Part shown: positions 7,672 to 15,423 of the stretch, in pieces
Numbering within the stretch: the first letter of the stretch is position 1
Layout: every line of letters starts with the position of its first letter
Source: CAZCQP01 sp964500895
GTDB lineage: Bacteria; Bacillota; Clostridia; Lachnospirales; JAISER01
Assembly (NCBI GenBank): GCA_964500895.1
Contig: CAZCQP010000030.1
Coordinates: 1 to 36,092, forward strand
Reading direction: 5' to 3'
DNA: 36,092 nt
Program-made: the position numbers and the translations under genes
The notes under the pieces: generated by a model
The model's database searches: none
What the model was told of the DNA's origin: nothing
Seen by the model: only the letters and a program-made list of their open reading frames with translations

Positions 7672-8122
7672 ATGGTCATCATTAAAAGGCTAGTTTCGTA
7701 TGCTTTAGTAATTTGCCTAACTGTTACTGTTTTTATCTAATGATAATGGTTCTGTATACCGACATGGTGAGTACATAGGAACTATTGAAGAAGGACCAAA
7801 TTTATTCTCAAGCTTTAGTGCCGAAGAATATTTTGCGGACGTATCTAATTTTGAAAATTTGCAAACTTTTGCTCTTAGTTCAATTAAATGGGGTTCATGG
7901 CAAACAAGTACACAGACTTGCAGCCTTAGGGGTTGTTCTATAGTGAGTGCAGTGTTAGCTGTAGTTGTTGCTGTTTGTCCTAGCTTACCATACAAAGAAG
8001 CTTTTGCAGCTGCAAGTACAATTTTTAATCTAATTGGCCAGATTGATTCGTTTAAGGTTCAATTTCGCATTAGATATGGTAGTAACAACACATACAACTA
8101 TTATGAAAGAGAAACAACTTTC
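7672..8122 (+). pseudogene. Secreted protein gene, frameshifted after the signal peptide and cut by the assembly gap
   Basis: ATG 7672 opens a signal-peptide-like sequence (MVIIKRLVSYALVICLTVTV) that hits TAA at 7738. The reading frame shifted by one then stays open from 7721 to the gap, encoding at least 128 residues starting near NDNGSVYRHGEYIGTIEEG. Removing one T from the TTTT run at 7731-7734 would join signal and body, so an indel there is the simplest cause. The body has a Cys-containing, Ala/Val-rich hydrophobic segment (CSIVSAVLAVVVAVC) followed by YKEAFAAASTIFNLIG, and a Tyr/Asn-rich stretch before the gap. I do not recognise the family. A secreted peptide toxin or bacteriocin-like product is possible given the hydrophobic core and neighbouring small membrane protein, but this is speculation. 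The frameshift may be a sequencing error. Confidence 0.55.
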
Positions 8123-8222
8123 NNNNNNNNNNNNNNNNNNNNNNNNNNNNNNNNNNNNNNNNNNNNNNNNNNNNNNNNNNNNNNNNNNNNNNNNNNNNNN
8201 NNNNNNNNNNNNNNNNNNNNNN
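8123..8222. other. Assembly gap (100 Ns)
   Basis: There are exactly 100 unknown bases, the usual placeholder for a scaffold join of unknown length. Gene adjacency across it (secreted protein gene and spoIVA) should not be trusted. Confidence 0.99.
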
Positions 8223-8228
8223 AGTGGT

Positions 8229-9707
8229 TTACAATATAATACAAATGAGTCCGCCGCTGCCTTCGTTAATGATTTTTTGCAGTGTTTCTTGCAACTTCAT
8301 CTGGGCATCCTCCGGCATACGGTAAAGCTTGTTTTGCAGGCCATCTTTTACCAAGTCGTGCATAGACTTACCAAACATATTCAGCTCCCAAATTTTGTTG
8401 GGGTCGTCGGCCATTTCTTCGGACAAATAGGTGATTAGTTCTTCGCTTTGCTTTTCCGTGCCCACAATGGGGCTGATTTCCGTTTCAATATCCGCCCGGA
8501 TTAAATGAATGCTTGGCGCATGGGCTTTTATTTTAACCCCATACTTGGTGCCATGCTTTACAATCATGGGTTCGTCCAGGCTCATTTCATCCAGCACGGG
8601 GGTCACGATACCATAACCCTTCTGCCGCACCTCTTCCAATGCGTATTTCACTTTATCATATTCTTTTTTAGCAGAAGCCAGCACTTTAATGGTGGAAATA
8701 AGCTGGTATTCCCCTTCAATGTCCATCCCGGTGGTTTCGCTTAAAATTTTGTAGAACAGGCCGTCGTCCACCGTTACTTCAATGTTGGCGCAGCCTTCGC
8801 CCAAAGATATTTTATCTATGTACGCTTTTTTCACGTGCTCATTGTTTTCTATGTCCAGCACGTTGTTTTTAATTTCTCTAAGTTTGGAAACATCGGACAT
8901 CATGTCTTTGATGCATTCTACCATGCTTTGTTTCAGCCAGTGATCCATGCTTAGAGTTTCAATCCATTTAGGCAGGAAAATTTTAATTTCCATTACAGGA
9001 AATTCGTACAGCACTTTTTCCATAATACCATTGATGTCTTCCAGTTTAAGTTGAGCGCAGTTGGTGGCCACCACTGGCACCGCATACTGTTCCATCAGCT
9101 CGTTGCGCAAAGTTTCCGTTTCTGGCGCATAGGGTTTGGTGGTGTTTAACAGCATAACAAAAGGCTTGTTTAAAGCTTTTAGCTCGGAAACCACCCGGGC
9201 TTCTGCTTCTATGTAGTCTGCTCTGGGAATATCTGTAATAGAGCCGTCTGTGGTCACCACAATCCCGATGGTGGAATGGTCGGTAATCACTTTTTTGGTG
9301 CCGGTTTCTGCTGCTTCCACAAAGGGCATTTTGTTTTCAGACCAAGGGGTGCTTACCATCCGTGGACTGTCTCCATCCAAATACCCTTGTGCCCCAGGCA
9401 CCAAATAACCCACACAGTCAATCATGCGTACTTTCATGCGCAATGCATCATCCAGCTTAATTTCCACCGCTTCATTGGGCACAAATTTTGGCTCTGTGGT
9501 CATAATGATTTTGCCCGCAGCACTTTGCGGCAGTTCGTCCCGTGTCCGTTCCTTGCTATAGCCGTTTTCAATGTTGGGAATGACCACCTGGTCCATAAAC
9601 CGCTTAATAAATGTAGATTTTCCTGTGCGTACCGGGCCTACCACGCCAATATAAATATCTCCTTGTGTCCTTTCAGCTATGTCTTTATAAAGATCAAAGC
9701 TTTCCAT
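8229..9707 (-). CDS. spoIVA: Stage IV sporulation protein A (spore coat morphogenetic ATPase)
   Basis: SpoIVA hydrolyses ATP to polymerise on the forespore surface and forms the base for coat assembly. The start ATG 9707 (MESFDLYKDIAERTQGDIYI) follows AAGGAGG; in-frame codons further upstream lack a ribosome site. The 492-residue length is exactly typical. The P-loop GVVGPVRTGKST is near residue 25, and the C-terminus ends GGLICIIL, the conserved membrane- and SpoVM-contacting tail. The stop is only 6 bases from the assembly gap. The upstream side faces an M23 peptidase gene. Expression in the mother cell under sigma-E is expected from the family; I could not identify a convincing sigma-E promoter. 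Confidence 0.97.
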   Translation of the reverse strand: MESFDLYKDIAERTQGDIYIGVVGPVRTGKSTFIKRFMDQVVIPNIENGYSKERTRDELPQSAAGKIIMTTEPKFVPNEAVEIKLDDALRMKVRMIDCVGYLVPGAQGYLDGDSPRMVSTPWSENKMPFVEAAETGTKKVITDHSTIGIVVTTDGSITDIPRADYIEAEARVVSELKALNKPFVMLLNTTKPYAPETETLRNELMEQYAVPVVATNCAQLKLEDINGIMEKVLYEFPVMEIKIFLPKWIETLSMDHWLKQSMVECIKDMMSDVSKLREIKNNVLDIENNEHVKKAYIDKISLGEGCANIEVTVDDGLFYKILSETTGMDIEGEYQLISTIKVLASAKKEYDKVKYALEEVRQKGYGIVTPVLDEMSLDEPMIVKHGTKYGVKIKAHAPSIHLIRADIETEISPIVGTEKQSEELITYLSEEMADDPNKIWELNMFGKSMHDLVKDGLQNKLYRMPEDAQMKLQETLQKIINEGSGGLICIIL

Positions 9708-9864
9708 TGTCGAATCCTCCTTAAAATCTATCCATACCATCATATATATTTAAGTAAACGCCGATTTATTCATTTTCATGATGCATCTGCCGTGGCTGAA
9801 TGGCCGTATAAGCTTGTAGCTTGACGCATATATATGAATGAACAGACACAAGAGGAGGATCATT

Positions 9865-10380
9865 ATGGAAAAACCCATTCGCACCAGCTACGGAAGGCCC
9901 CATACGCCCTACCGCCAAAACAGGCGGCCATACCGGGCAGAAGCCCAGCCAGCAGATTATTGGGAAACCTTTTTAGCCCAATGCGTGGTTTGCGGCATGA
10001 TTTTGGCTTGCCTGCTTCTCATGCATGTGGTGGACTTACCCATTACACAAGGCTTGCGGGGGAACTTAAAAGAAGCCTTGGGCCAACATGCAGACCCGGC
10101 ACAAGTCAGCGATTTATGGGCATCGGTGCAAAACATACGGGGTACCCTACAGAATATGCTAGATGACAAGCAAAATATGGCAAACGAGGAAGGACGCACA
10201 GCTGTTTCACAACCCCAAGTGCAGGAACAAGCCCAAAATCAGGCTGTTGATACCCCTGGCGGTTTGGAAAGTGTGCGCATAGACGAGGACATTTTGGCAG
10301 ACATAACCGCCAGAGAAGCTTTTGAGGAAGAGGTATTAAGCCAGCCCATGTCAGCCTTGGGGGAGCCCCAGACGGAATAA
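9865..10380 (+). CDS. N-terminal part of a frameshifted membrane-anchored M23 peptidase
   Basis: ATG 9865 follows AGAGGAGGATCATT. The 171-residue product has an Arg/Pro/Tyr-rich cytoplasmic start, one membrane span (CVVCGMILACLLLMHVVDL, near residues 38-56), a helical Gln-rich middle, and stops at TAA 10378-10380. The next frame continues without a stop into a LytM domain through a Pro/Thr linker. Adding one G to the GGGGG run at 10359-10363 would fuse both parts into one protein of about 317 residues. This topology (short N-terminus, one span, linker, M23 domain) is typical of sporulation or division-linked LytM proteins such as SpoIIQ. The break may be a sequencing error or a real inactivation. 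Confidence 0.7.
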   Translation: MEKPIRTSYGRPHTPYRQNRRPYRAEAQPADYWETFLAQCVVCGMILACLLLMHVVDLPITQGLRGNLKEALGQHADPAQVSDLWASVQNIRGTLQNMLDDKQNMANEEGRTAVSQPQVQEQAQNQAVDTPGGLESVRIDEDILADITAREAFEEEVLSQPMSALGEPQTE

Positions 10381-10430
10381 CCGAATCAGCATCCCCTGCC
10401 CCTACTCCTACTCCTGTTCCCAAAGCGTTT

Positions 10431-10817
10431 ATGCTTCCCCTTACCGGCGCTATCACCATCACTTCCCCTTTTGGTTACCGGCCGAACCCTTTTACACAGG
10501 AAGAGGAACTGCATAACGGCGTGGATTTTGCCGCTGTGGAGGGGACGGCTGTTCATGCCGTCCATGACGGAGTAATTACGGAAACAGGGCAGGACGGCTA
10601 TTCCGGTATTTATGTGCGCCTGCAATTGGACAATGGCTACATGGTCACCTTAGCCCACCTTAGCCAAATTTGCGTAGAAAAAGGCCAGCAAGTGGCCCGT
10701 GGCGATGTGGTTGCCTATTCCGGCAATACGGGCCAAAGCAGCGGGCCGCACCTGCACTATACATTGCGCAAGGACGGCCAGCTGATGAACCCTATGAATG
10801 AAATTTATGAACCGTAA
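10431..10817 (+). CDS. M23 (LytM) peptidase domain, C-terminal part of the frameshifted gene
   Basis: M23 metallopeptidases cut peptide cross-links in peptidoglycan. This 128-codon frame contains a complete LytM domain: SPFGYRPNPFT, the zinc ligand motif HNGVD, the LAHLSQ histidine and the catalytic HLHY. All zinc and catalytic residues are present, unlike degenerate family members. The frame is open back to about 10326 and there is no ribosome site before ATG 10431, so it is not an independent gene but the 3' half of the one starting at 9865, joined by a linker rich in Pro and Thr (SASPAPTPTPVPK). It converges on the S9 peptidase gene, ending 4 bases from it. Confidence 0.85.
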   Translation: MLPLTGAITITSPFGYRPNPFTQEEELHNGVDFAAVEGTAVHAVHDGVITETGQDGYSGIYVRLQLDNGYMVTLAHLSQICVEKGQQVARGDVVAYSGNTGQSSGPHLHYTLRKDGQLMNPMNEIYEP

Positions 10818-10821
10818 CAGA

Positions 10822-12810
10822 TTACAAATACTTTTTAAACCAGGCTCGTATTTCTTCCAGGCGTCGTATGCGGCTTAAAGGCTTGCCGTTGCGGCTGAAA
10901 CCATGGGCACCACCTTTAAAAGCTACCACCCGTGTGGGTACCCCCAAATATTTAAGGGCAGCAAACATTTGAAAACCTTGGTCCACTTCGCAGCGGAAGT
11001 CATCGTTACCATGTATAAACAAGGTGGGCGTGTTGCAATTGGGGGCATGTTTTAAAGCAGACTGCTCCCAAAACTGCTCCGGTTTTCCCCAAATGGTGTC
11101 GCCAAAACAATCTTGCGCCATGGAAAAAGCCAAGTCCGATAGGCAGGCATTGGAAATTTCATTGCAAATGCCCCTGTCCGACACAGCCGCCTTAAACTGG
11201 TGGGTATGGGTGATGATATGGTTGGTCATCATGCCGCCGTATGAACCGCCTGTGACACCCAGACGTTCCGTGTCTATCCAGTCCAATGTTTGGGTGCAGT
11301 GGCGAACAAAACACATCAGGTCATCGTAGTCCGGCTTATAGTATTTTTCACGAATGTCTGCAAAGGCGCTGCCTCGGCCTATAGAACCCCGGCTGTTGCA
11401 ATACATAATGCCATAACCTTCTGCGGCCATCAGCTGCATTTCATGCATAAGGTTTTTGCCGTATGCACAGTTTGGCCCCCCATGAATGTACAAAATGGTG
11501 GGGTATTTTTTGCCCGCCTCAAAGTCTGCTGGCTTTAAATAGAAGCCGTACACTTCCATGCCGTCCGAGCTGACGGAGGTGATCGGTTCCGGGGTGACTA
11601 CACGGTAATCCTTAGCCAGCTTCCGGTTCAATTGGGTGATGCAGCGCAGGTTCTGGCCATCCATATCCACGGCGTACAATTCCTGGGGCTGGTCTTCTAT
11701 CAGTGCAGAAAAATACACGGTATCCCCGGCAACAGTAAAGTCTATGATTTTACCGTGTGGAGGCGTTAGTTGCTGAATGGTACCGCTGGCAAAATCCGCA
11801 AACATGATGTGGCAGCTGTCCACAAGGGTGGCTACAAAGACAAGGCCGCCTTTGTGGGCTAAAAACTTAGGGCCACTGTCTCCAAAAGTTAAATCTGTCA
11901 GCACACTGTTGTAGACATGTAAGTTGTCATCCCCGTTTAACCGGGATAATGTTTCGCCTGTAACGATGTTCACTAAATCTAAATATTCGTCTTGATACTC
12001 CCCACGTATTTTTTTGTCTTGACGCACCAAGATGGCCGTTTTGCCGTCCATGGCCGTTGACTGGGTAATAACATAGGGGGCATTTTGAGGTATGGGGGTA
12101 ACAGTTTGAGTGGTTAAGTCCAACACATACGGGCTGGAGGTGGTGGGCATCACGTCCTCATAGGTGACAGCATGAAACACCACAACCCCCTCACCCACTG
12201 AAAAGTCGTGTACATACTCGAATTGGCCTGTCAGCTTTTGAAGCTTGCCTTTTTCTAGGGTGTACAAGCTTTGGCGCAGTCGGTTCATGTACAGCCGCCC
12301 ATCTGCCCTAAAAGGTAGTTCATCCCCCACAATAAAGTTTTCTTCCTGTGCCTTAAAGCGGGAAAAGGCTTCCATGTCCCCGTTGGCCTGTGCCAGCAGT
12401 TCATCGTCTCTTAAACTTTCTTCCACCAGCAGTACATAACCATCTTTTCCGAAAGGCTGGCATTTGATGACATTTTTGTTCACCCGGAACAGCTCTTGGC
12501 TTTCACCGTTTTGTAAAGACAGGGCATGGTAAACGGACAATGGCCAATGTTTTTTGGCTGCTTGAATGTCTGCCTTGCCCAGCTTCTTTTCATAAGCAAT
12601 GGTGTCGCCATTTAAAAAGAAAAAATCCCTGGGGCAGTCTTTTACAAGAACTTTTAACTTGCCCCCGTCCTCCAAGCTGCACAAAGAGGTGTTATAGCCG
12701 TTTGTTTTCAGATTAACCGTTGTTTTTTTTAGGGCCACTTTGCTGCCCATGCTTTTTAAGCCGTGAAGATAAGTTTGTGCCGCAAAATAATGTATATCAA
12801 CCTTTTTCAT
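10822..12810 (-). CDS. S9 family prolyl oligopeptidase-like peptidase
   Basis: A cytoplasmic serine peptidase of the S9C/acylaminoacyl-peptidase (YuxL-like) type, 662 residues. The N-terminal two thirds look like a beta-propeller. The C-terminal alpha/beta-hydrolase domain shows the oxyanion region ILYIHGGPNCAYG, the nucleophile GVTGGSYGGMM, the acid in HGNDDFRCEVDQ and the base in GGAHGFSR. The start ATG 12810 follows TAGGAGGC; longer starts would overlap queA. It lies 10 bases downstream of queA and is probably the last gene of the uppP-pheST-spoIID-queA transcript. Substrates are unknown; short peptides are expected from the family. Confidence 0.9.
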   Translation of the reverse strand: MKKVDIHYFAAQTYLHGLKSMGSKVALKKTTVNLKTNGYNTSLCSLEDGGKLKVLVKDCPRDFFFLNGDTIAYEKKLGKADIQAAKKHWPLSVYHALSLQNGESQELFRVNKNVIKCQPFGKDGYVLLVEESLRDDELLAQANGDMEAFSRFKAQEENFIVGDELPFRADGRLYMNRLRQSLYTLEKGKLQKLTGQFEYVHDFSVGEGVVVFHAVTYEDVMPTTSSPYVLDLTTQTVTPIPQNAPYVITQSTAMDGKTAILVRQDKKIRGEYQDEYLDLVNIVTGETLSRLNGDDNLHVYNSVLTDLTFGDSGPKFLAHKGGLVFVATLVDSCHIMFADFASGTIQQLTPPHGKIIDFTVAGDTVYFSALIEDQPQELYAVDMDGQNLRCITQLNRKLAKDYRVVTPEPITSVSSDGMEVYGFYLKPADFEAGKKYPTILYIHGGPNCAYGKNLMHEMQLMAAEGYGIMYCNSRGSIGRGSAFADIREKYYKPDYDDLMCFVRHCTQTLDWIDTERLGVTGGSYGGMMTNHIITHTHQFKAAVSDRGICNEISNACLSDLAFSMAQDCFGDTIWGKPEQFWEQSALKHAPNCNTPTLFIHGNDDFRCEVDQGFQMFAALKYLGVPTRVVAFKGGAHGFSRNGKPLSRIRRLEEIRAWFKKYL

Positions 12811-12820
12811 AGGTAGCCTC

Positions 12821-13846
12821 CTATAAAATAGCCATGCAGTCTCCAAAACTAAAAAAACGGTATCTTTCTTGAATGGCTTCCTGGTAAGCGGCCAGCACCT
12901 GTTCACGTCCTGCTAAGGCGGATACCAGCATAATGAGGGTGGACTCCGGCAAGTGGAAATTGGTAATCAAGCCGTCTATCACTTTAAAGCGGTAACCGGG
13001 TGTTATGAAAATGTCTGTACTGCCAACCCCCGGCACAACCGTACCGTCTTCAAGCCCAGCTGCTTCTAATGTACGACAGCTGGTGGTGCCCACAGGAATG
13101 ATGCGCCCCCCAGCTTTTTTTGCACTGTTAATGATTTGCGCCTGGCTTTCCGGCACCGCATAAGACTCCCGGTGCATATGGTGGTCTTCAACCCGCTCTG
13201 TTTTCACCGGGCGAAAAGTGCCCATTCCAACGTGCAGCGTTACAAAGGCCGTATGCACCCCCATCTGCCGGATGTCTTCCAAAAGAGCATCCGTAAAGTG
13301 CAACCCGGCGGTTGGTGCCGCCACCGAACCTTCGTGGCAGGCGTAAACTGTTTGGTACCGGCTTTTATCCTGAAGCCTTTCCGTGATGTAATGGGGTAAA
13401 GGCATTTCCCCAAGCTTATCCAGTACATCCATAAAATTCCCAGAATAGTCAAAAGACAGAAAGCGCACGCCCCCGTCCCCAACACCTGTAACCTGTGCAG
13501 TTAACAAACCCTGGCCGAAGTCCAGCGTATCCCCGGGTTTCACCTTCTTGCCCGGTTTTACCAACGCTTCCCAAGTGTTGTCGGCGCAAGCTTTGTGCAG
13601 CAGTACCTCCACTTTTGCCCCGGTAGCGGGTTTAACGGCAAAAAGCCGGGCGGGAATCACCTTGGTATCGTTTAATACCAAGCAATCCCCCGGCTTTAAG
13701 CTTTCCTTAATCTTTTCAAATACAGAATGGCGGATGGCGCCTGTGTTTTTATCCAGCAACAATAGCCTGGAACCTTGGCGCACAGCGGGTGGTGTTTGTG
13801 CAATCAGTTCTTGGGGAAGGTCGTAATAAAAATCAGATTTTAACAT
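12821..13846 (-). CDS. queA: S-adenosylmethionine:tRNA ribosyltransferase-isomerase
   Basis: QueA transfers and isomerises the ribose of SAM onto 7-aminomethyl-7-deazaguanine in tRNA, giving epoxyqueuosine at the wobble position of Asn, Asp, His and Tyr tRNAs. The 341-residue length and N-terminus (MLKSDFYYDLPQELIAQ) are typical, as are LNDTKVIPARLF, the block GSVAAPTAGLHFT, VTLHVGMGTFRPV and NFHLPESTLIMLVSA. The ATG overlaps the stop of the SpoIID-like gene (TAATG), implying translational coupling. No other queuosine genes are in the window. Confidence 0.96.
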   Translation of the reverse strand: MLKSDFYYDLPQELIAQTPPAVRQGSRLLLLDKNTGAIRHSVFEKIKESLKPGDCLVLNDTKVIPARLFAVKPATGAKVEVLLHKACADNTWEALVKPGKKVKPGDTLDFGQGLLTAQVTGVGDGGVRFLSFDYSGNFMDVLDKLGEMPLPHYITERLQDKSRYQTVYACHEGSVAAPTAGLHFTDALLEDIRQMGVHTAFVTLHVGMGTFRPVKTERVEDHHMHRESYAVPESQAQIINSAKKAGGRIIPVGTTSCRTLEAAGLEDGTVVPGVGSTDIFITPGYRFKVIDGLITNFHLPESTLIMLVSALAGREQVLAAYQEAIQERYRFFSFGDCMAIL

Positions 13847-15411
13847 TAATATACCTCTATGCCTGTGTAATAGTGCTTTAATATTTGGTCGTATGTATAC
13901 CCGGCTTCTGCCATCCCCTTGGCGCCGTATTGGCTCATGCCCACACCGTGGCCCCAGCCTTTGCCGTTTAAAACAATGGTGTTGCCGCTGCTGGAGGTGC
14001 TTTGAGTAGCAGTGCCACCGTAGGCTTGGCTCTGTTCTTTACCTAACGCCTGAACCACAGCAATGTCCAGCTGCAAAGGTTCGGAATTTTGGCCTTGCAC
14101 ATACAAAGTGTTGATGGGGTAAGTGGCTGTGGAACCGTTACCGCCCTGCACAGCCACTTGGTTATTGGCTGGTGCAGCCCCGCCGTTGCCTAAGGTAAAC
14201 ATGGTGCTGGACAGGCTGCCTTCCGAGGATTGGGAGAAAAAGGTGCGAATGGAATCCTTGGTATACGTTTTGCTTCCCCCAGAAGCCACAATGGTCATTT
14301 CCGTTACCCGTCCCCCTGCCCCGGTTTGAATGGACAAACTTTGCGCCTGGCCAATGTTGGCACCGTTAGCTTGCAGCAAGGCTGTAATTTCAGCCAAGGT
14401 GAAAGTGCGTGTCCATACTTTGGCTTCTTTTTCCGCCACTTCCGGCACACCCCGTAAATAAGGCTCCGCATTGGCCCATACCTCTTCGCTGTTCACTGTC
14501 ATGCCGCCGCTACTGGAAAAATAGGTGGCGTTAATGGGCTTGCCATTATAGTAAGCCAGCACCCCAGCCGTTTCCTTCACAGCTTTTATGGCGGAAGGCG
14601 ACTCATTTGAAAAGCCTAAATACATCTGGCAATGGACGGTGTCGCACAGGTCATACCCTGCATCCTGGTGCACCCCGGCACGGGTGGCTGTGTAGCACCG
14701 GGCGGCCACAGACTGTGCCTTCAACGCCTCTAGCGGCCAGCTGGAAGGCATTTCTGATGGTACCACCCCATATAAATATTCCTCCGTTGGCACAATATTC
14801 ACCGGCACAAGCCCCGTTGACGTGCGGTTCATTTGCACCCGCCCACGGTAGCTACGGTTCCCTAAGGTCATCAGCTGCCCTGCACCATCAGCCATTTGCA
14901 CAAAGCCGTTGGTGTTGTCAAACACTGCCACCGCTGTTTGCCCGTCTTTTAAAACCATGCGCCGCTGGTTCGGGGAAATAAGGGTGCCCCCATAGGCGTT
15001 TAACGCATTGGCGGTATCCCCTTGAGCAACAAAACCGCCTGCATACACTTGCCACAGGCCATTGCCCACAAAAGCAGCCACAGCCTTTTGGCCAGCCGTA
15101 GTCAAGTTATTAGCAGCGGCAGCGGCCTGGGTGTAGTCGTTGTAAGTCATGTTCAGCGCCACGTAATAGGCGTTATCCGGGGCCAATGTCAGCCCCACCG
15201 CAGAACCAATGGTGTCTGTGCCGGAAAACGCGCCCCCTTGTTCGTAACCAACGGTCACAGAACGGTTGCCAATGGTCATGACACCATCTGCCCCCACTCG
15301 GCCCGAAAGGGCCACCTTCACCTGGGCTGGCAACGCTGCGGCAAAGGTGGTTTGTTGAAAACTGAATACCATGCTTAATATGCTAACGCATATGATGAAT
15401 TTACGAAACAC
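13846..15411 (-). CDS. SpoIID/LytB-domain exported protein
   Basis: SpoIID-type proteins are lytic transglycosylases that act on peptidoglycan during engulfment or wall remodelling. This one has 521 residues, a signal peptide (FIICVSILSMVFSFQQTTFA) and two parts. A first third with the repeat-like phrases MTIGNRSVTVGYEQG and LMTLGNRSYRGRVQM is followed by the SpoIID domain: IVPTEEYLYGVVPSEMPSSW, the catalytic Glu of the PSEM motif, LKAQSVAARCYT, and ATYFSSSGGMTVNSEEVW. The C-terminus GKGWGHGVGMSQYGAKGMA is the conserved end. It is longer than B. subtilis SpoIID (about 340), so it may be a LytB-like paralogue. The start is GTG 15411 with a weak AAGGGGG site. Confidence 0.88.
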   Translation of the reverse strand: MFRKFIICVSILSMVFSFQQTTFAAALPAQVKVALSGRVGADGVMTIGNRSVTVGYEQGGAFSGTDTIGSAVGLTLAPDNAYYVALNMTYNDYTQAAAAANNLTTAGQKAVAAFVGNGLWQVYAGGFVAQGDTANALNAYGGTLISPNQRRMVLKDGQTAVAVFDNTNGFVQMADGAGQLMTLGNRSYRGRVQMNRTSTGLVPVNIVPTEEYLYGVVPSEMPSSWPLEALKAQSVAARCYTATRAGVHQDAGYDLCDTVHCQMYLGFSNESPSAIKAVKETAGVLAYYNGKPINATYFSSSGGMTVNSEEVWANAEPYLRGVPEVAEKEAKVWTRTFTLAEITALLQANGANIGQAQSLSIQTGAGGRVTEMTIVASGGSKTYTKDSIRTFFSQSSEGSLSSTMFTLGNGGAAPANNQVAVQGGNGSTATYPINTLYVQGQNSEPLQLDIAVVQALGKEQSQAYGGTATQSTSSSGNTIVLNGKGWGHGVGMSQYGAKGMAEAGYTYDQILKHYYTGIEVY

Positions 15412-15423
15412 AGCCGTGCCCCC

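Noticed and set aside
9708..9864. tRNA, sigma-E promoter or small gene between spoIVA and the M23 gene
   Set aside because: No cloverleaf or well-spaced sigma-E boxes could be made out, and the short frames lack ribosome sites.
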